A stretch of DNA of 64,000 nt. It comes from Charina bottae. Lineage: Eukaryota; Chordata; Lepidosauria; Squamata; Charinaidae. Each line of letters begins with the position of its first letter. Position 1 is the first letter of the stretch. The position numbers and the translations under genes were made by a program. The stretch is taken from assembly GCA_023362775.1 (NCBI GenBank), contig JALMGJ010000019.1:5192001-5256000 (forward strand). The letters are read 5' to 3'. Below, piece after piece: positions 1 to 11,209 of this stretch. The notes beneath the pieces are model-generated. The model was not told the DNA's origin. It worked only from the letters and a program-made list of their open reading frames with translations, and did no database searches.

Positions 1-125
1 AGGTATGTAGGCTATTTTATAGACATTAGTTTATTTCTTTTTACCTTTTGGTTACCGGAATGGCAGCAAAGAGTGCAAGAGACCTCTCTAACACACATAC
101 CAGGGTAGGGGGAAGAACACAGGGA

Positions 126-491
126 AAGCTAGCCTTAAGGTAAAGGTAAAGGTTCCCCCCGCACATTTGTGCAGTCATGTCCGACTCTAGGGGCCGGTGC
201 TCATCTCCGTTTGTTAGCCGAAGAGCCAGCACTGTCCGAAGACGCTTCCACGGTCATGTGGCCAGCATGACGCACGCGGAACGCTGTTACCTTCCCACTG
301 AAGTGGTACCTATTCATCTACTTGCATTTGTATGCTTTCAAATTGCTAGGTTGGCAAGAGCTGGGGCTGGTGCGCGAGCTCACTCCGTCACGCGGGGCTA
401 GGGTCTCGAACCTCCGAACTTGCGATCTTTTGATCGACAAGCCTGGCGTCTTACCCGCTGAGCCACCGCGCCCCCTTTTAAGCTAGCCTTA
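126..491 (-). mobile_element. tRNA-derived SINE, full length, with target-site duplication
   Basis: Read on the minus strand, the element starts with a tRNA-like promoter (TGGCTCAGCGGGTAAG A box, then a degenerate B box near 405-415). It continues through a body that recurs at 2.0 and 18.5 kb and ends in a TTTACC-type 3' tail at 138-150. A 12-bp direct repeat, aagctagcctta, flanks it at 126-137 and 480-491, which marks LINE-type insertion. A 74-codon open frame inside (177-401) is part of the SINE body and not a gene. The body matches my memory of a widespread squamate SINE; the exact subfamily name is not certain. Confidence 0.9.
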
Positions 492-708
492 GCCTTATAC
501 AAAAATGAATGTTTGCTGCCTTCACCCAGTAGGCAGGTGAAGATTAGTAGGACATCATATTATACTTGGTTAATGTTAACATTTTATTTCCTGGTGGCTC
601 CATGTTTTTGGCCATTTGTTAAAATAGCAATTCAATGCAAATTGAAAATCTTAGTAACCAGGTTAAGTTTCTGTGATCATAGCCATCATGAGACATGCCT
701 GTAAAGTT

Positions 709-922
709 TTTATTTATTTTATTTATTTATTTTCCATCCTGCCTTTATTATTTTTATAAATAACTCAAGGTGGTGAACATACCAAGTACTCCTTCCTCCT
801 CCTCTTTTCCCCACAACAACAACCCAGTGAGGTGAGTTGGGCTGAGCGAGAGGGACTGGCCCAAGGTCTCCCAGTTGGCTTTCATGGAGTCTCAAGTTCT
901 GATCCAGTGGAATTTTTAAACT
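709..922 (-). mobile_element. CORE/MIR-like SINE with L2-type 3' tail
   Basis: On the minus strand a CORE-like segment (CCTTGGGCCAGTCCC, about 855-870) is followed by a GTTGTTGTGGGG stretch and a tail reading AAATAATAAAGGCAGGATG, then A/T-rich repeats. The same unit recurs at 46.3 kb, and its 3' end alone at 62.2 kb. The tail resembles L2-clade LINE ends. The 5' head is not clear. Confidence 0.75.
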
Positions 923-2002
923 TGGCTGACAGACAGCAATCATTTGAATGGAATTTGGATGCCTGCCCTCAAGTGTAAAGTAAAGAACTACAGCCAGAAC
1001 ATGTGTGAACCAACAATCAAGGTTTCCATGCAAATGCTTTAATTGACTTAACAAGCATCTGTGTAGGAATGGTAATGGTGGATTGTTAAATCCATGTTGC
1101 AGCCATGTTAAACTGCAAATTAATTTGCTGTTCAATATGACTGATGTCTCCTTGTATAACTCAAGGCTAGAACCTGAGCAAAGACTGTTGGAGTAATAGC
1201 CCAAATTATAACTATTGAATTACACAATGCATACAAAAGCTATTTTCCCTTTCAGTAATTGAAAAAGCACTACGACAAGCAAAAATATTCACAGTCAGCA
1301 AAAACGAAAATCCAGGAAGAGGATCAATACACTATTGGAAAAAACAATAGATCTCTAAATTCCGGGCACTCAACACTGGAACAGATTTAAAGAAGAAACT
1401 CCTAAGGGGAAACCGTTCAGTATGCTGTCAACTCAAGTCTTGTAAAGTAAATGAAAATGACTACACCAAAGAAAGAATTTCAGCCATTACTTAGCTTGCC
1501 AAATCTGGCTTTCTTCTGAACAGAGAAGAGCACAATCTGTAATATAAAAATAATGCATCTAAGGATTGAACATTTGTACCATATTTACACCAGAGATTCA
1601 GAAATACAAGCAGTTTTGCTTGTGTTGTTGGTGCAGGCTCAGTGATTTTGCAAAAAAAGTGTGTGTGTGTATTACGGCACCCTGTTACTGCCTCACAAGA
1701 AGGGGAAGAATAAGATCAATCTCTGCTACCTTCCCCACTACCAGAAGTGTCCTGGGAACAACCTTAAATACACTCAGAACCTTCTTATGACTTTCTGCAC
1801 ATCATCCCTTTCATAGTTATTTCAAAGGCACCGTGAAAACTTGCCTTGTCTCTTTAGCGCACAACTTTGTAAATTTTTCCCAGCACCGGATAGGGCTCAT
1901 GTTAACATCCATATTTTCGTCACTGAATCTTAATTCTGGTGTTTGCTTGCCTGTTTATTCTGACGACCACCTAGCTGGGTGGATAGCAGGGCTCTGATGT
2001 TA
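923..2002. other. No feature recognised (AT-rich non-coding)
   Basis: No exon, repeat family or RNA gene was recognised. Short open frames here have no recognisable protein similarity. Confidence 0.6.
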
Positions 2003-2368
2003 TTTATGTTCTCTTTAAAAAAAGGTAAAGGTTCCCACCGCACATTTGTACAGTCGTGTCTGACTCTAGGGGCCGGTGCTCATCTCCGTTTGTTAGCCAA
2101 AGAGCCAGCGTTGTCCGAAGACGCTTCCACGGTCATGTGGCCGGCATGACGCACGCGGAACACTGTTACCTTCCCACCGAAGTGGTACCTATTCATCTAC
2201 TTGCATTTGCATGCTTTCGAATTGCTAGATTGGCAAGAGCTGGGGCTAGTGTGGGAGCTCACTCCGTCACGCGGGGCTAGGGATTCGAACCTCCGAACTT
2301 GCAACCTTCCGATCGACAAGCCTGGCGTCTTACCCGCTGAGCCACCACGCCCCTTTTTATGTTCTCTT
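2003..2368 (-). mobile_element. tRNA-derived SINE, second copy
   Basis: Near-identical to the copy at 126-491 across its length and in the same orientation. It is bounded by a 13-bp direct repeat, tttatgttctctt, at 2003-2015 and 2356-2368. The high similarity of the two copies suggests fairly recent activity of this family. Confidence 0.9.
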
Positions 2369-3179
2369 ACCCTTCCGTATTACTAAATGCAAACAGTGGG
2401 CTGAAAACCCTAAGGGCATTTTTTTCAGCACTGTGAAACTGGATTGCTATTTGTTATTTGATGTGCTTTTCCATTACTTGGGATTTTCCCAGGAAGGGTT
2501 CCAGTTTTACTTTGCCAGATTTCTACCTAGAGAGAATAGTGATTTGAGGTCAGGAATTATCGGGGGGGGTCGGGTGGAATCTTCATGTGTTATCTCTACT
2601 TTCCCTGGGAATGTTTAAGAGTTATCGTGTCGCTTGCCTCATTCTTCAAAAGCTATTGGCCCTCCCCATCCCCATCCAACCCGGCTCCCTATGATATCAT
2701 AGGGACTCTTCTGGAAGAAGGAAGAACATGCTTGAGCAAGAAAACTGATACAGGAGCAAATGGTGCCTTTAAAAAAGAATCAGTTGTGAATGACACTCAG
2801 GGGTGCTGCCAATTGTTAGCAGAGATATGCCAGCAATAAAAGCCTCCCCAGGTAGGAGGTTGAAATCGATTAAGAATATATGAACTCGCACAACAGAAGA
2901 AGCAGAACCTCCTTCAAGCAAGCAAGGCAAGATGGAATGATGCCAGCTTATGTGCAGTTTCTAGCACAGGGTGGCTTCAGATGGGCATTAGAGCTAGTCC
3001 AATACAGGGTTGCACCAGTTTCCATGATAGTGTTGTAGGATGCTGTGCTTTGGGTTTTACTTGCAAGACCAAGGAATGTGAATTGAATTATTCTGCTCAG
3101 GTCATAGGATACGTGCTGTACTGAATTCTACAGGACCTTCCTTTGTGGCAGATTTAGGCAAACAATATATACTGTAGCG
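2369..3179. other. No feature recognised
   Basis: Non-coding; nothing recognised apart from a short G run near 2563-2570. Confidence 0.6.
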
Positions 3180-3382
3180 CAGGGGTCCCCAACCTGTGGC
3201 CTGTTAGGAACTGGGCCGCGGGGCTTCCGCCTGCAAACCCCGCCCCCTTCCGCACGATTGGCTCCCGCCTGCAAACCCCACCCCCGGTCTTCGGAAATCC
3301 CGGAAACCCTGCCCCCTGTCCACGGAAATCCCCAAACCCCCCCCCCCCGGTCCACAGAAAAAAAAAAGGTTGGGGACCCCTG
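3180..3382. mobile_element. Small hAT-like MITE with 14-15 bp terminal inverted repeats
   Basis: The ends are caggggtccccaacc at 3180-3194 and its reverse complement ggttggggacccctg at 3368-3382. Such ends are typical of non-autonomous hAT elements of the Tip100/Zaphod type (family knowledge). The interior is C-rich with repeated tgcaaacccc and ggaaatccc units. No matching 8-bp target duplication is visible, so insertion evidence is weaker than for the other MITEs here. Confidence 0.65.
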
Positions 3383-3522
3383 CACAGTAAAACTTAAACC
3401 TTAGATGGATTAAGCCAGCTCCAAGATATCTTATACTCTCCTATCTTTCTGAGTCCCTTCAGTCTGGGCCATGGTTATGCTAGACAGCTGGTTTTGACAG
3501 TTTTCCACCCAAGAGTCATACG

Positions 3523-3526
<4 letters not shown>

Positions 3527-3619
<93 letters not shown>
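3527..3619. repeat. Compound microsatellite (GA)n-(GATA)n
   Basis: About 21 GA units (3527-3568) run into about 12 GATA units (3571-3619). GATA tracts are the core of the Bkm satellite of snakes, but a short tract like this occurs widely. Confidence 0.97.
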
Positions 3620-4566
3620 CTTTAATATTTTCTCGTACATCAAAGCAACGTAACCACACTAAAGCTAAATGAGCAGCATGTTTAGTGCAGGACTCAGAAG
3701 AAGATGATGCCAGGAAGGGGAAAGCCCCCCTCTGCGCTCCCACAGTTCATTATAAAGTAAAAGCACATGTTCAGAGACAAAAGCTCAGTTCCAGGGAGAC
3801 ATGCTATTTATATCTTACCCAGTGTTTGTCTAACTGGGTAAAAGCATTATATAAAAGTGTATAACGATTATGAAATAAAGCCATGCAAAAAAAGACCTAG
3901 GAGAAAACCTATAAGGTGTAGAAGGTTTACTGCAAGTCTGATTGTATCTGTAAGTTAACCTGTTGCACGTTTCTATGGTGGTCAAGAAAGATACCTAGAA
4001 GTTAGGTCACTGGGAACTTTCAGAGTAAATGCAAATGCCAGGAACTGCCACAAAATCTACTTGTTAACTAATGGAGACGGCTCATCTCCTACCAGTTATT
4101 CTTAAAGGACATGAGAGGTCTACTGAGACTGCAGCTTCTGAACTGCCTTCAAGGTACAATGCAACAGTGGGCTACTTTGAAAACATTCTCTGGATTTCAT
4201 CGAATAGCAACTTTGCTGCAGTTGTCTAGAAAATAGGATGCTAGAAGCAAATCAAGCTACATTTGTTGCACACTACCGAGAAGTAGAAAATGCACAGTAA
4301 TAGCAGTGTCCTTAAAGGCCATTGCAAGCAGCATCCGCCACACTGTTCCCTTTAGCGGCCGTCTAGCAGGTTGGTTTCCACGCTAGGAATGGACTCTGCT
4401 CAGACTTACTTTCTGCTCTGCAATACAAAATGATTTATAGGAAGCCATGTCCTTGACCCCAGTGAAGGTGAAACAAGGAAGTTGATGCTACAGTATTGAG
4501 TCCAAGAGACCCCATATATGTGTATATCTGGACACAGATTGATTTAGGATGATGACAACGATGATG
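3620..4566. other. No feature recognised
   Basis: Non-coding, ending in a short GAT-rich stretch (4553-4574) into which the next MITE inserted. Confidence 0.55.
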
Positions 4567-4937
4567 ATGATGATTAGGCTGACCATACGTCCCGTTTTGA
4601 ATGGGACAGTCCCATTTTTTTTAACATTTCCGGACCGGACCGTCATTTTAATATAAAAGTCAATTTTCTCCCGTTTTTTAAAAAACCTGTCAGGAACTAG
4701 CCTGTCCCTGTCGCAGCTGATTGGAGGGAACCCGGAACAGGAATCGCCTCCGCCTATCAGCGCGCGGCAAAGGAGGTGGGAGAGGCGGGCCGAGCAGCAC
4801 GATAGGTGGAGGCGATTCCTCTTCCGGGTTCCCTCCAATCAGCTGCTCTGGCTCTTTCGCGCCACTCCAGCTACTTCTGGCTCTCGGTTCCTCGTCCCAT
4901 TTTTGTCTCAAGGAAATATGGTCAGCCTAATGATGAT
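4567..4937. mobile_element. hAT-type MITE with nested internal hairpin
   Basis: The 355-bp element 4575-4929 has 13-bp perfect terminal inverted repeats, taggctgaccata and tatggtcagccta. An exact 8-bp duplication, atgatgat, flanks it (4567-4574 and 4930-4937), as expected for hAT. Because the target is a GAT repeat, the duplication alone is not decisive. Inside is a second long inverted repeat, about 4716-4760 against 4802-4846, that is much more GC-rich than the outer part. It has no coding capacity. Confidence 0.8.
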
Positions 4938-7900
4938 GATTCCAAATCAATCTACAGTAGGATAGCATCTGTACTGGAAGTTATGGCCATAATCGATCAC
5001 ACTAGTCCTGAGCAGGTTGGTAGACTACCAAGTCTAGGACTGTACTTAAGGATGGACTAGACCTTGTGTCTTCCCAATCCTAGTCAAGCACCTTAACCAG
5101 TACCCCACATTAGCTGCCTCTTATACAAACATGCACACATACTACACACATAGGCATACATAGACACAACTCCATGCAACAGTACTGTGTCAATTTCCTT
5201 CCTTATTTTATCAAGGAACCCTAAAATCACATGTCTTCATCAACTTATAACCAGCCCAGAAATATATCTGATACTGTAATTTGTTGCTGTGTAATGTCTT
5301 CAGTGCATGCACTCAAGGTCACTGGAGATTACCAGAGAAGTGATTTTTCTGAGAAGCACATTATTCATGGAAATAAATGATTTGTAAATTTAAAAATAGA
5401 CGAGCAAGAAAAAGCAGCAGCAAGGAGACAACAGTAAGGCATTTATTACTGCCAGATATTATAAAGCATTATCCATCAGTATTTGTGGTGGGTAGTGATG
5501 GATGCTTATCCCATTCCCTAGAGTATAGAAAATACTTTAAAAGTCATCAAAGACCATAGCCAAAAATTCTTTTTGGCGTATGCCTGTCTGGAAAATTAAA
5601 ACCAGAGCAGTACTTATTTCCAGAACAACTGCCTCTCCGCTACCTATGAAAATGCCAATTTGCTCATAAAGTGTCCTGACTTCGAGTGAAGGAACACGCT
5701 GAGACTTGGTGTGAAGGCTCCAGTGTTTTAATGTTCTACTCTGCTAGACAGAATCCAGCTAAACTAAAATGAACTAGTAATGCTCAGAGAAAAAGCCCAA
5801 GAAATTAGGGCGGTGCCTTCTTCAGCCTCTTACGATGAAAGCAAAGCGATTCAGTACTGCACATGCGTTTATCCCCCTGGAGGGAGCCCCCTCCTTCTTC
5901 ACCAGTTATCTCCCTGACATAAAGATTCTGGTATGGCCACTTAGAAGGAATCCTGCTTAGCCCTCAAGGGTTTTGTTAAAGTGGGCCAATGTAACTCCAG
6001 CTGCAGGGCTCTGCTGGATTTGGTGCACACCCCTTCCTACCTGCAAAACAAAGACAGATGAACCCGCCAATTTGAATTCTTCTTGGATTTGTCCTTTTTC
6101 AGTCTTAAGTCAATCTTATCCCATGTTTACATCAAATAGTGATTTTTTAAAAGATAGTCTATGTGAAAAGTAAATGAACTAAGGATTCTTTTCCTATATA
6201 GGACAAGGAAAATCACATGTCTTCATCATCATCAAGAAAAATAAATACACAGAGAAAGAGAGACCATTCTTTGTGAAGGACAATGGAAATTATTTAAAGA
6301 ACGTATATTCCTCTAGCACATTTCTTTCTCCAGATGGCTTACAAGGAAATGCATTCTCACAATAAACTTAAAAACCCTAATTGCATAATGAAATGCAATG
6401 AAATCCTTCAATAAAATCAGCAGTAGTTGGTTAATTAAATTCTTTGATCATTCTACAAGCCCAGTCTATACATCATGTCTAAGTTGCCTGCTCTCCACTT
6501 AGTTGTTTTGAAGAACATCTTCCATAGGATACAGTCAACATGGTCGATACTCAAAGATTATGGGACCTATAGATCAAATATTCCCATGGCATAGCAGGCT
6601 CACTCTATTTACACTCTCCAAGCTTAGGGGTGTCCATATGCATTCTACAAAGACCAGATTCTACCATTTGTTTGCATCCTACACTACAATTTGGTTTTAA
6701 AGTCACCTATTTTCAAAGTTGATCATGAACAATCCAGAATTTAACCTTTGGGTCAAAGCAAGTTAAATGCTTGAATGCTTTTGTCTTAGAAGTGACAAAA
6801 CAATTGTATATGATTATATGCAAAGCAATCATGTCAGTTGACGCCATAGCAAAGGAGCCTGGATTGTTCTTCTATAATACCATCAGGGTATTTTCTTTTC
6901 CAATGAGTTACATCCAACCTTAATGTTTGTTTTTTTCTTCCTTTGTGGGCATATGTGTGAGTTTGGCAGAATTAGGCTGTCAGTTTTCATTTCATTGATC
7001 AAAGAATAATGCAATGGTTCCTCACAAAGCAGGGGGAAAAAGGCCCAATATTTGATGTTTCTTTGTCTTATAATTATTGTTTGATGTACTGCTTTAATTA
7101 AAGTGCTGAATTATCACATGGATTTTATATGCGGGAAAATAATTAGCTTTTTGTTCTCTACAAACACTTTATTTATGGAAGTGATTTTATGATCCTTAAA
7201 AAAAAAAGTTTCAGAAGAAACCTTATGCTAGAAAAAAGAAGGGAAAGAGAAGTAGTAAATATTTAGACTTGGGATACTTAGAATGACTTTTAAATTTATG
7301 TTTAAATTATCATTTATTTATTTATTATTTAAATATGTATTACCGCCCATCTCCTCCAACCAGGGAACTCCGGGCGGTTATCATGATGATGTCATGCTTC
7401 TTAAAATATATTGTTCAGCTCATTCCAATGGATTTGACTGGTTTTGGGCTGGATAGGACTGGGCACATTCAAAGGGCAATGTATGATGCCTAATGAGTAT
7501 ATTCAAGATATTTAAACCAGTCCATATTTAACAGCAGTTCCAGCAGCACACAATTACTGTACATAGACTGGTCAAAAGCTGCCATACAGAGTTTCCTCCC
7601 ATTTTCTCCAGGACAAGCCTACTGGCAAGGCTTCATGACATCGTTAACCTTTTCCTCTTTGACCAAGAGTAGACAGAGTTTGGCCACTGTGCCATCAATC
7701 AGTGTTTGAAAAGGGTGCTCTGTGTTTCCAAGTCTTGGCAATGTTTTCTTGCAATTGAGAGGTTTCTTCTTTCTTAGGCAAAAATGGGGCAACTCGCCCT
7801 TTTCTCATGTTCCCACAACACACCAACTCACCACAGACTGTATTAAGAAAATTGTGAGAAAAGGCCCCATTGATATGAACTGTTTTGTAGAAGTGGGGAC

Positions 7901-8057
7901 AATCTGGAAAATTGGGTGTGGGAATGGGGTTGTTGGGATTTCATGCTTGAGTTTCATATGCTATGATATCCAGCTGTCAAGAACCTTGAGTCGAAGTACT
8001 ATCAAGAGATAAAGAAACCCTGCAACATTTTGTTGATAGTGGGAATTTAAGTTCATA
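4938..8057. other. AT-rich non-coding stretch, mostly without recognised repeats
   Basis: No exon or RNA gene recognised. About 7318-7385 (minus strand) resembles a short L2/CR1-type LINE 3' end (GGGCGGTAATACATATTTAA). The part 6900-7210 is rich in TAAT, ATTA and ACAAAG motifs and could be a conserved regulatory element (speculative). Confidence 0.5.
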
Positions 8058-8470
8058 GTGCAGATACTATCAGGTCGCCAACCAGTTGTTAAGAAGGTGG
8101 CTAGTCTGCAGCTGATGAGAACCCTGGAGGAAATGGACTATCTAGACCCATTTCAGTCAGGTTTCAGGCTGGGATTTAGTATTGAGACAGCCTTGGCTGC
8201 ACTTGTTGATGACCTGTGGTGGAGCTGGAATGGTGGTGGTGCATCCATCCTTGTACTCCTTGATCTCTCAGTGGCTTTTGATACTGTCAACCATGGTATC
8301 CTTCTGAGCCAGCTCCACAGGTTGGGGATTGGGAGCAACATTTTACAGTGGTTCTCTTCCTTTCTTCCAGGGCTGGTTCCAGTCCGAGATCACTCCCTGG
8401 GCCCCTCCTGTGTGGGGTGCTGCAGGGTTCTACTCTCTCTCCCCTCCCCTTCCTTCCGGATTTTCTATCT
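8058..8470 (+). mobile_element. CR1/L3-like LINE reverse-transcriptase fragment
   Basis: An open frame encodes a piece of a non-LTR reverse transcriptase. LEEMDYLDPFQSGFR (about 8125-8170) corresponds to a conserved RT block, and VLLDLSVAFDTVNHGILL (about 8252-8305) contains RT motif A with the first catalytic aspartate. The endonuclease, the YADD block and the 3' end are absent, so this is a dead internal fragment. The same region of a related element occurs at 62.9 kb. The clade call rests on the LDLSxAFDT-NHGILL pattern. Confidence 0.85.
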
Positions 8471-8486
8471 TACAGTTTTTAAGTGA

Positions 8487-9275
8487 GCTTTATCTTTAAG
8501 GCATTCAGCACAAAGACTTATGCAAGGCAGTGGTTTCCTTGATGAGCACACACATGGGTTAAATAGATACATTTGATTCACTCAATTTGTTTTAAGCCAA
8601 TGAGTGAAAAAGAACTTTTGACAAAACTGTCATCTTTAAAACACAGTGATATTTCATCCCCTCTGCACTATTTAGATCGCCTGGAACTGAAATGCTTCCA
8701 GCAAGCACTGTGTCTAATTTTTCAAAACTGTCATTTCCTAACAAATCTGCTTAGGCAAAATTCTTAGGCTGTTAGGAAACAGGGAGAGGAAAAACTATAT
8801 TACAGAACATATTTCTTTTTTTCATTTGCAGGTCAGAGTACCATCCAAGCTTGCAAAATATCAGAAACATGGTATAATAAATTATAAGGTGACAATGACA
8901 GATTGGTTCAAGTCCATAAATCCAGTGCACCAATGATTTGTTTGCAAAGATATAATTTGGCTTAGATCTAGCTGGTTTTTCTCCTTCCCTGCACACGATA
9001 ATCATATAATTGTTATTTTCAGGAGAAATCATAAAATTCAATAAGACTGCATGTTATTGAAGAAGATACAAGAGGTGGCCAATTGTTCTAGTTAACCCAC
9101 CTAATTTGACCTACTAATAAACTTCTGAGGTACACAGCCCAGCTCTAAGCATGATTGTGCAGATTAATTTTCGGTGATATATGCACAGGTCTCTTCCCTG
9201 AACAACTTATGATCTAAAATTCAACACAGGGGAAACATTACAGAAAGAAGTAGAGGAAAAAAACATGCAGTAGTT
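8487..9275. other. No feature recognised
   Basis: Non-coding AT-rich DNA. Confidence 0.5.
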
Positions 9276-9425
9276 GCATGTAGCTTGAATCATGTCAACT
9301 GGATTTCTATTTTCTCAGTGGAAACGTTTCGCTCCTTATCCAAGGAGCTTCTTCAGTCTGAGCAAAGTTAGTAAGGGAATCCTTAAATATGTTTCTAGGG
9401 TGGCTGTGGGACCTTGCACCTGGGG
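9276..9425 (-). mobile_element. Penelope-type repeat piece with hammerhead-ribozyme-like fold
   Basis: Homologous, in opposite orientation, to 25733-25890. On the minus strand it contains CTGAAGA (9356-9350), one extra A, a perfect 7-bp stem (GCTCCTT/AAGGAGC, 9348-9331), then GAAACGTT (9330-9323). CTCAG upstream (9362-9358) can pair with CTGAG downstream (9318-9314). This is the layout of a type I hammerhead ribozyme with a minimal ACGU stem III, a form known from Penelope-like retroelements. The extra A before stem II departs from the textbook core. The Penelope assignment of this copy is inferred from that structure. Confidence 0.65.
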
Positions 9426-10210
9426 CTAGGTCATGGTTATATTGAGATGTTATAAAACAACATCATGGCCTTCGCTGAGAATTCCGAGAACTGAAATCCT
9501 CACCTAGAGAGGGTACCCACAATGGGAAGGCTACAGGAAGACGTGGGAATTTTGTGAAGGAGGCTGTGTGTCCCAAATTTAGGAGAAAATAGGAGACTCA
9601 AAGTCTTTGCCAAGGGCTTTGAAGAAAAGAAGACTCTCATCACACAGCTGTTCTTGGTAGTCATGCTAAACATATGGACCAGCAATGGATCAAGACAGAA
9701 GAACAAACAGGGAACAAGGCCATGGAAGGGTTTAAAGGTAGGGGCTGACATGGGCCAAAGTAAGTGTCACATAGAGTGGCATGTTTTATTTTCTAGACAC
9801 GCTCTACTGAAAAGCAGGCTAAAATAAGGAAATCTAAAGAAAAGAAGACGACACAGGGATTGCACAGACCTTTCCCTTCCTCCTGGTTGTCCAGTCAACA
9901 TCTCCTCCTATTTAAATTATGATTATGAGTCTTCCCACTAGCACCCACTTTTCATCCCTCAATCCAAGATAATGACCCTGGAGTATGAAAACAGAAGCAG
10001 CATGGTTGAAACTTCTGAGAAGTCATCTAACTCTTTCCTTCCTTTAGCATTGAAGAAGGTATAGGATTCTTCTAATATATGAGCTAGAAATGGGCTCAGA
10101 GGCCTTCTATTCCAAACCATCTTCTCAGTGGAAGAATACATTAAACCATGCCTAACAGGTGGCCATTCAGTCCCCTATTTGAAAACCTCCAGTGATGGGG
10201 AGTCCAGCAG
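9426..10210. other. No feature recognised
   Basis: Non-coding. Confidence 0.5.
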
Positions 10211-10605
10211 TACAGGTAGTCCTTGCTTAACAACCATTCGTTTAGTTACGGTTTGGACTTATGACAGTGCTGAAAAAAATGACTCACGACCGTCGCAGCG
10301 TCCCCGCAGTCACATGATCACAATATGGGTGCTTGGCATCCAGTTCGTATTTATGACCATCGCAGCATCCCGTGGTCATGTGATTGCCATTTTTGACCTT
10401 CCCAGCTGGCTTCTGGCAAGCAAAATCAATGGGGAACCACATGATTTGCTGAATGACCACATTGTTCACTTAACACCCACGGTGATTCGCTTAACAACCA
10501 CTGCAAAAAAGGTTATAAAATCAGGTCGGATTCGCTTAATGTCCACTTTACTTAGCAACCAAAATTCCAGTCCCAATTGTGGTTATCAAGTGAGGACTAC
10601 CTGTA
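10211..10605. mobile_element. Non-autonomous DNA transposon, probably Tc1/mariner-type
   Basis: The 391-bp element 10213-10603 has inverted ends, CAGGTAGTCCTTGCTTAA and its near-perfect complement ending GAGGACTACCTG, and is flanked by TA on both sides (10211-10212, 10604-10605). Subterminal GCTTAACAACCA-type motifs recur inside. TA duplications suit Tc1/mariner, but a two-base duplication is weak evidence for a superfamily. A 166-codon open frame overlapping it encodes nothing recognisable. Confidence 0.65.
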
Positions 10606-11095
10606 TTCTATATAGACCATTCCATTGAGGGGTTTTTTGCCTAATTAAGCTTCACTTTTAGGGCTTCCAAGAAGCTCGGCAAGACTCTTTATGAAGATGA
10701 CTAAGACAAAGTCTCATATGAGCTATTTCCTCCCTAGTGCTTTATGGCGTATCCTAGAGACTAAAAGATGGTATAAAGTACTAGGGAGGAAAGATCTGTG
10801 GTCTTACAAGTTTAGACCAGAGCAGCAACAAGTGAATTCAATTGCCACCATTGCTTTGAAGGCTTGTCATATTGTCACATCGAGAAGAGGGTTAGTTCTA
10901 GCCCACAATTCAAATCCCAGTTCCCTGGGGTCCTGTTACTGCTAACTCTGTCCCATCCCAGTTCCGTAAAAATCAATACCCTAGAATGTCCTTGCACTTG
11001 GAGAGCCCTCAAAGCCTTGTCATGCATTTATTAGACAACAATTTTATATTACTTCAGAACTGGAGCATGTTAAGGTGAAAATCCATTTCAAGTCC

Positions 11096-11209
11096 AGGAA
11101 AGGAAAGGAAAGGAAAGGAAAGGAAAGGAAAGGAAAGGAAAGGAAAGGAAAGGAAAGGAAAGGAAAGGAAAGGAAAGGAAAGGAAAGGAAAGGAAAGGAA
11201 AGGAAAGGA
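11096..11209. repeat. (GGAAA)n microsatellite
   Basis: About 23 uninterrupted pentanucleotide units. Confidence 0.98.

Noticed and set aside
10128..10628. 166-codon open frame
   Set aside because: Falls on a non-autonomous DNA transposon with TA flanks; no protein similarity.
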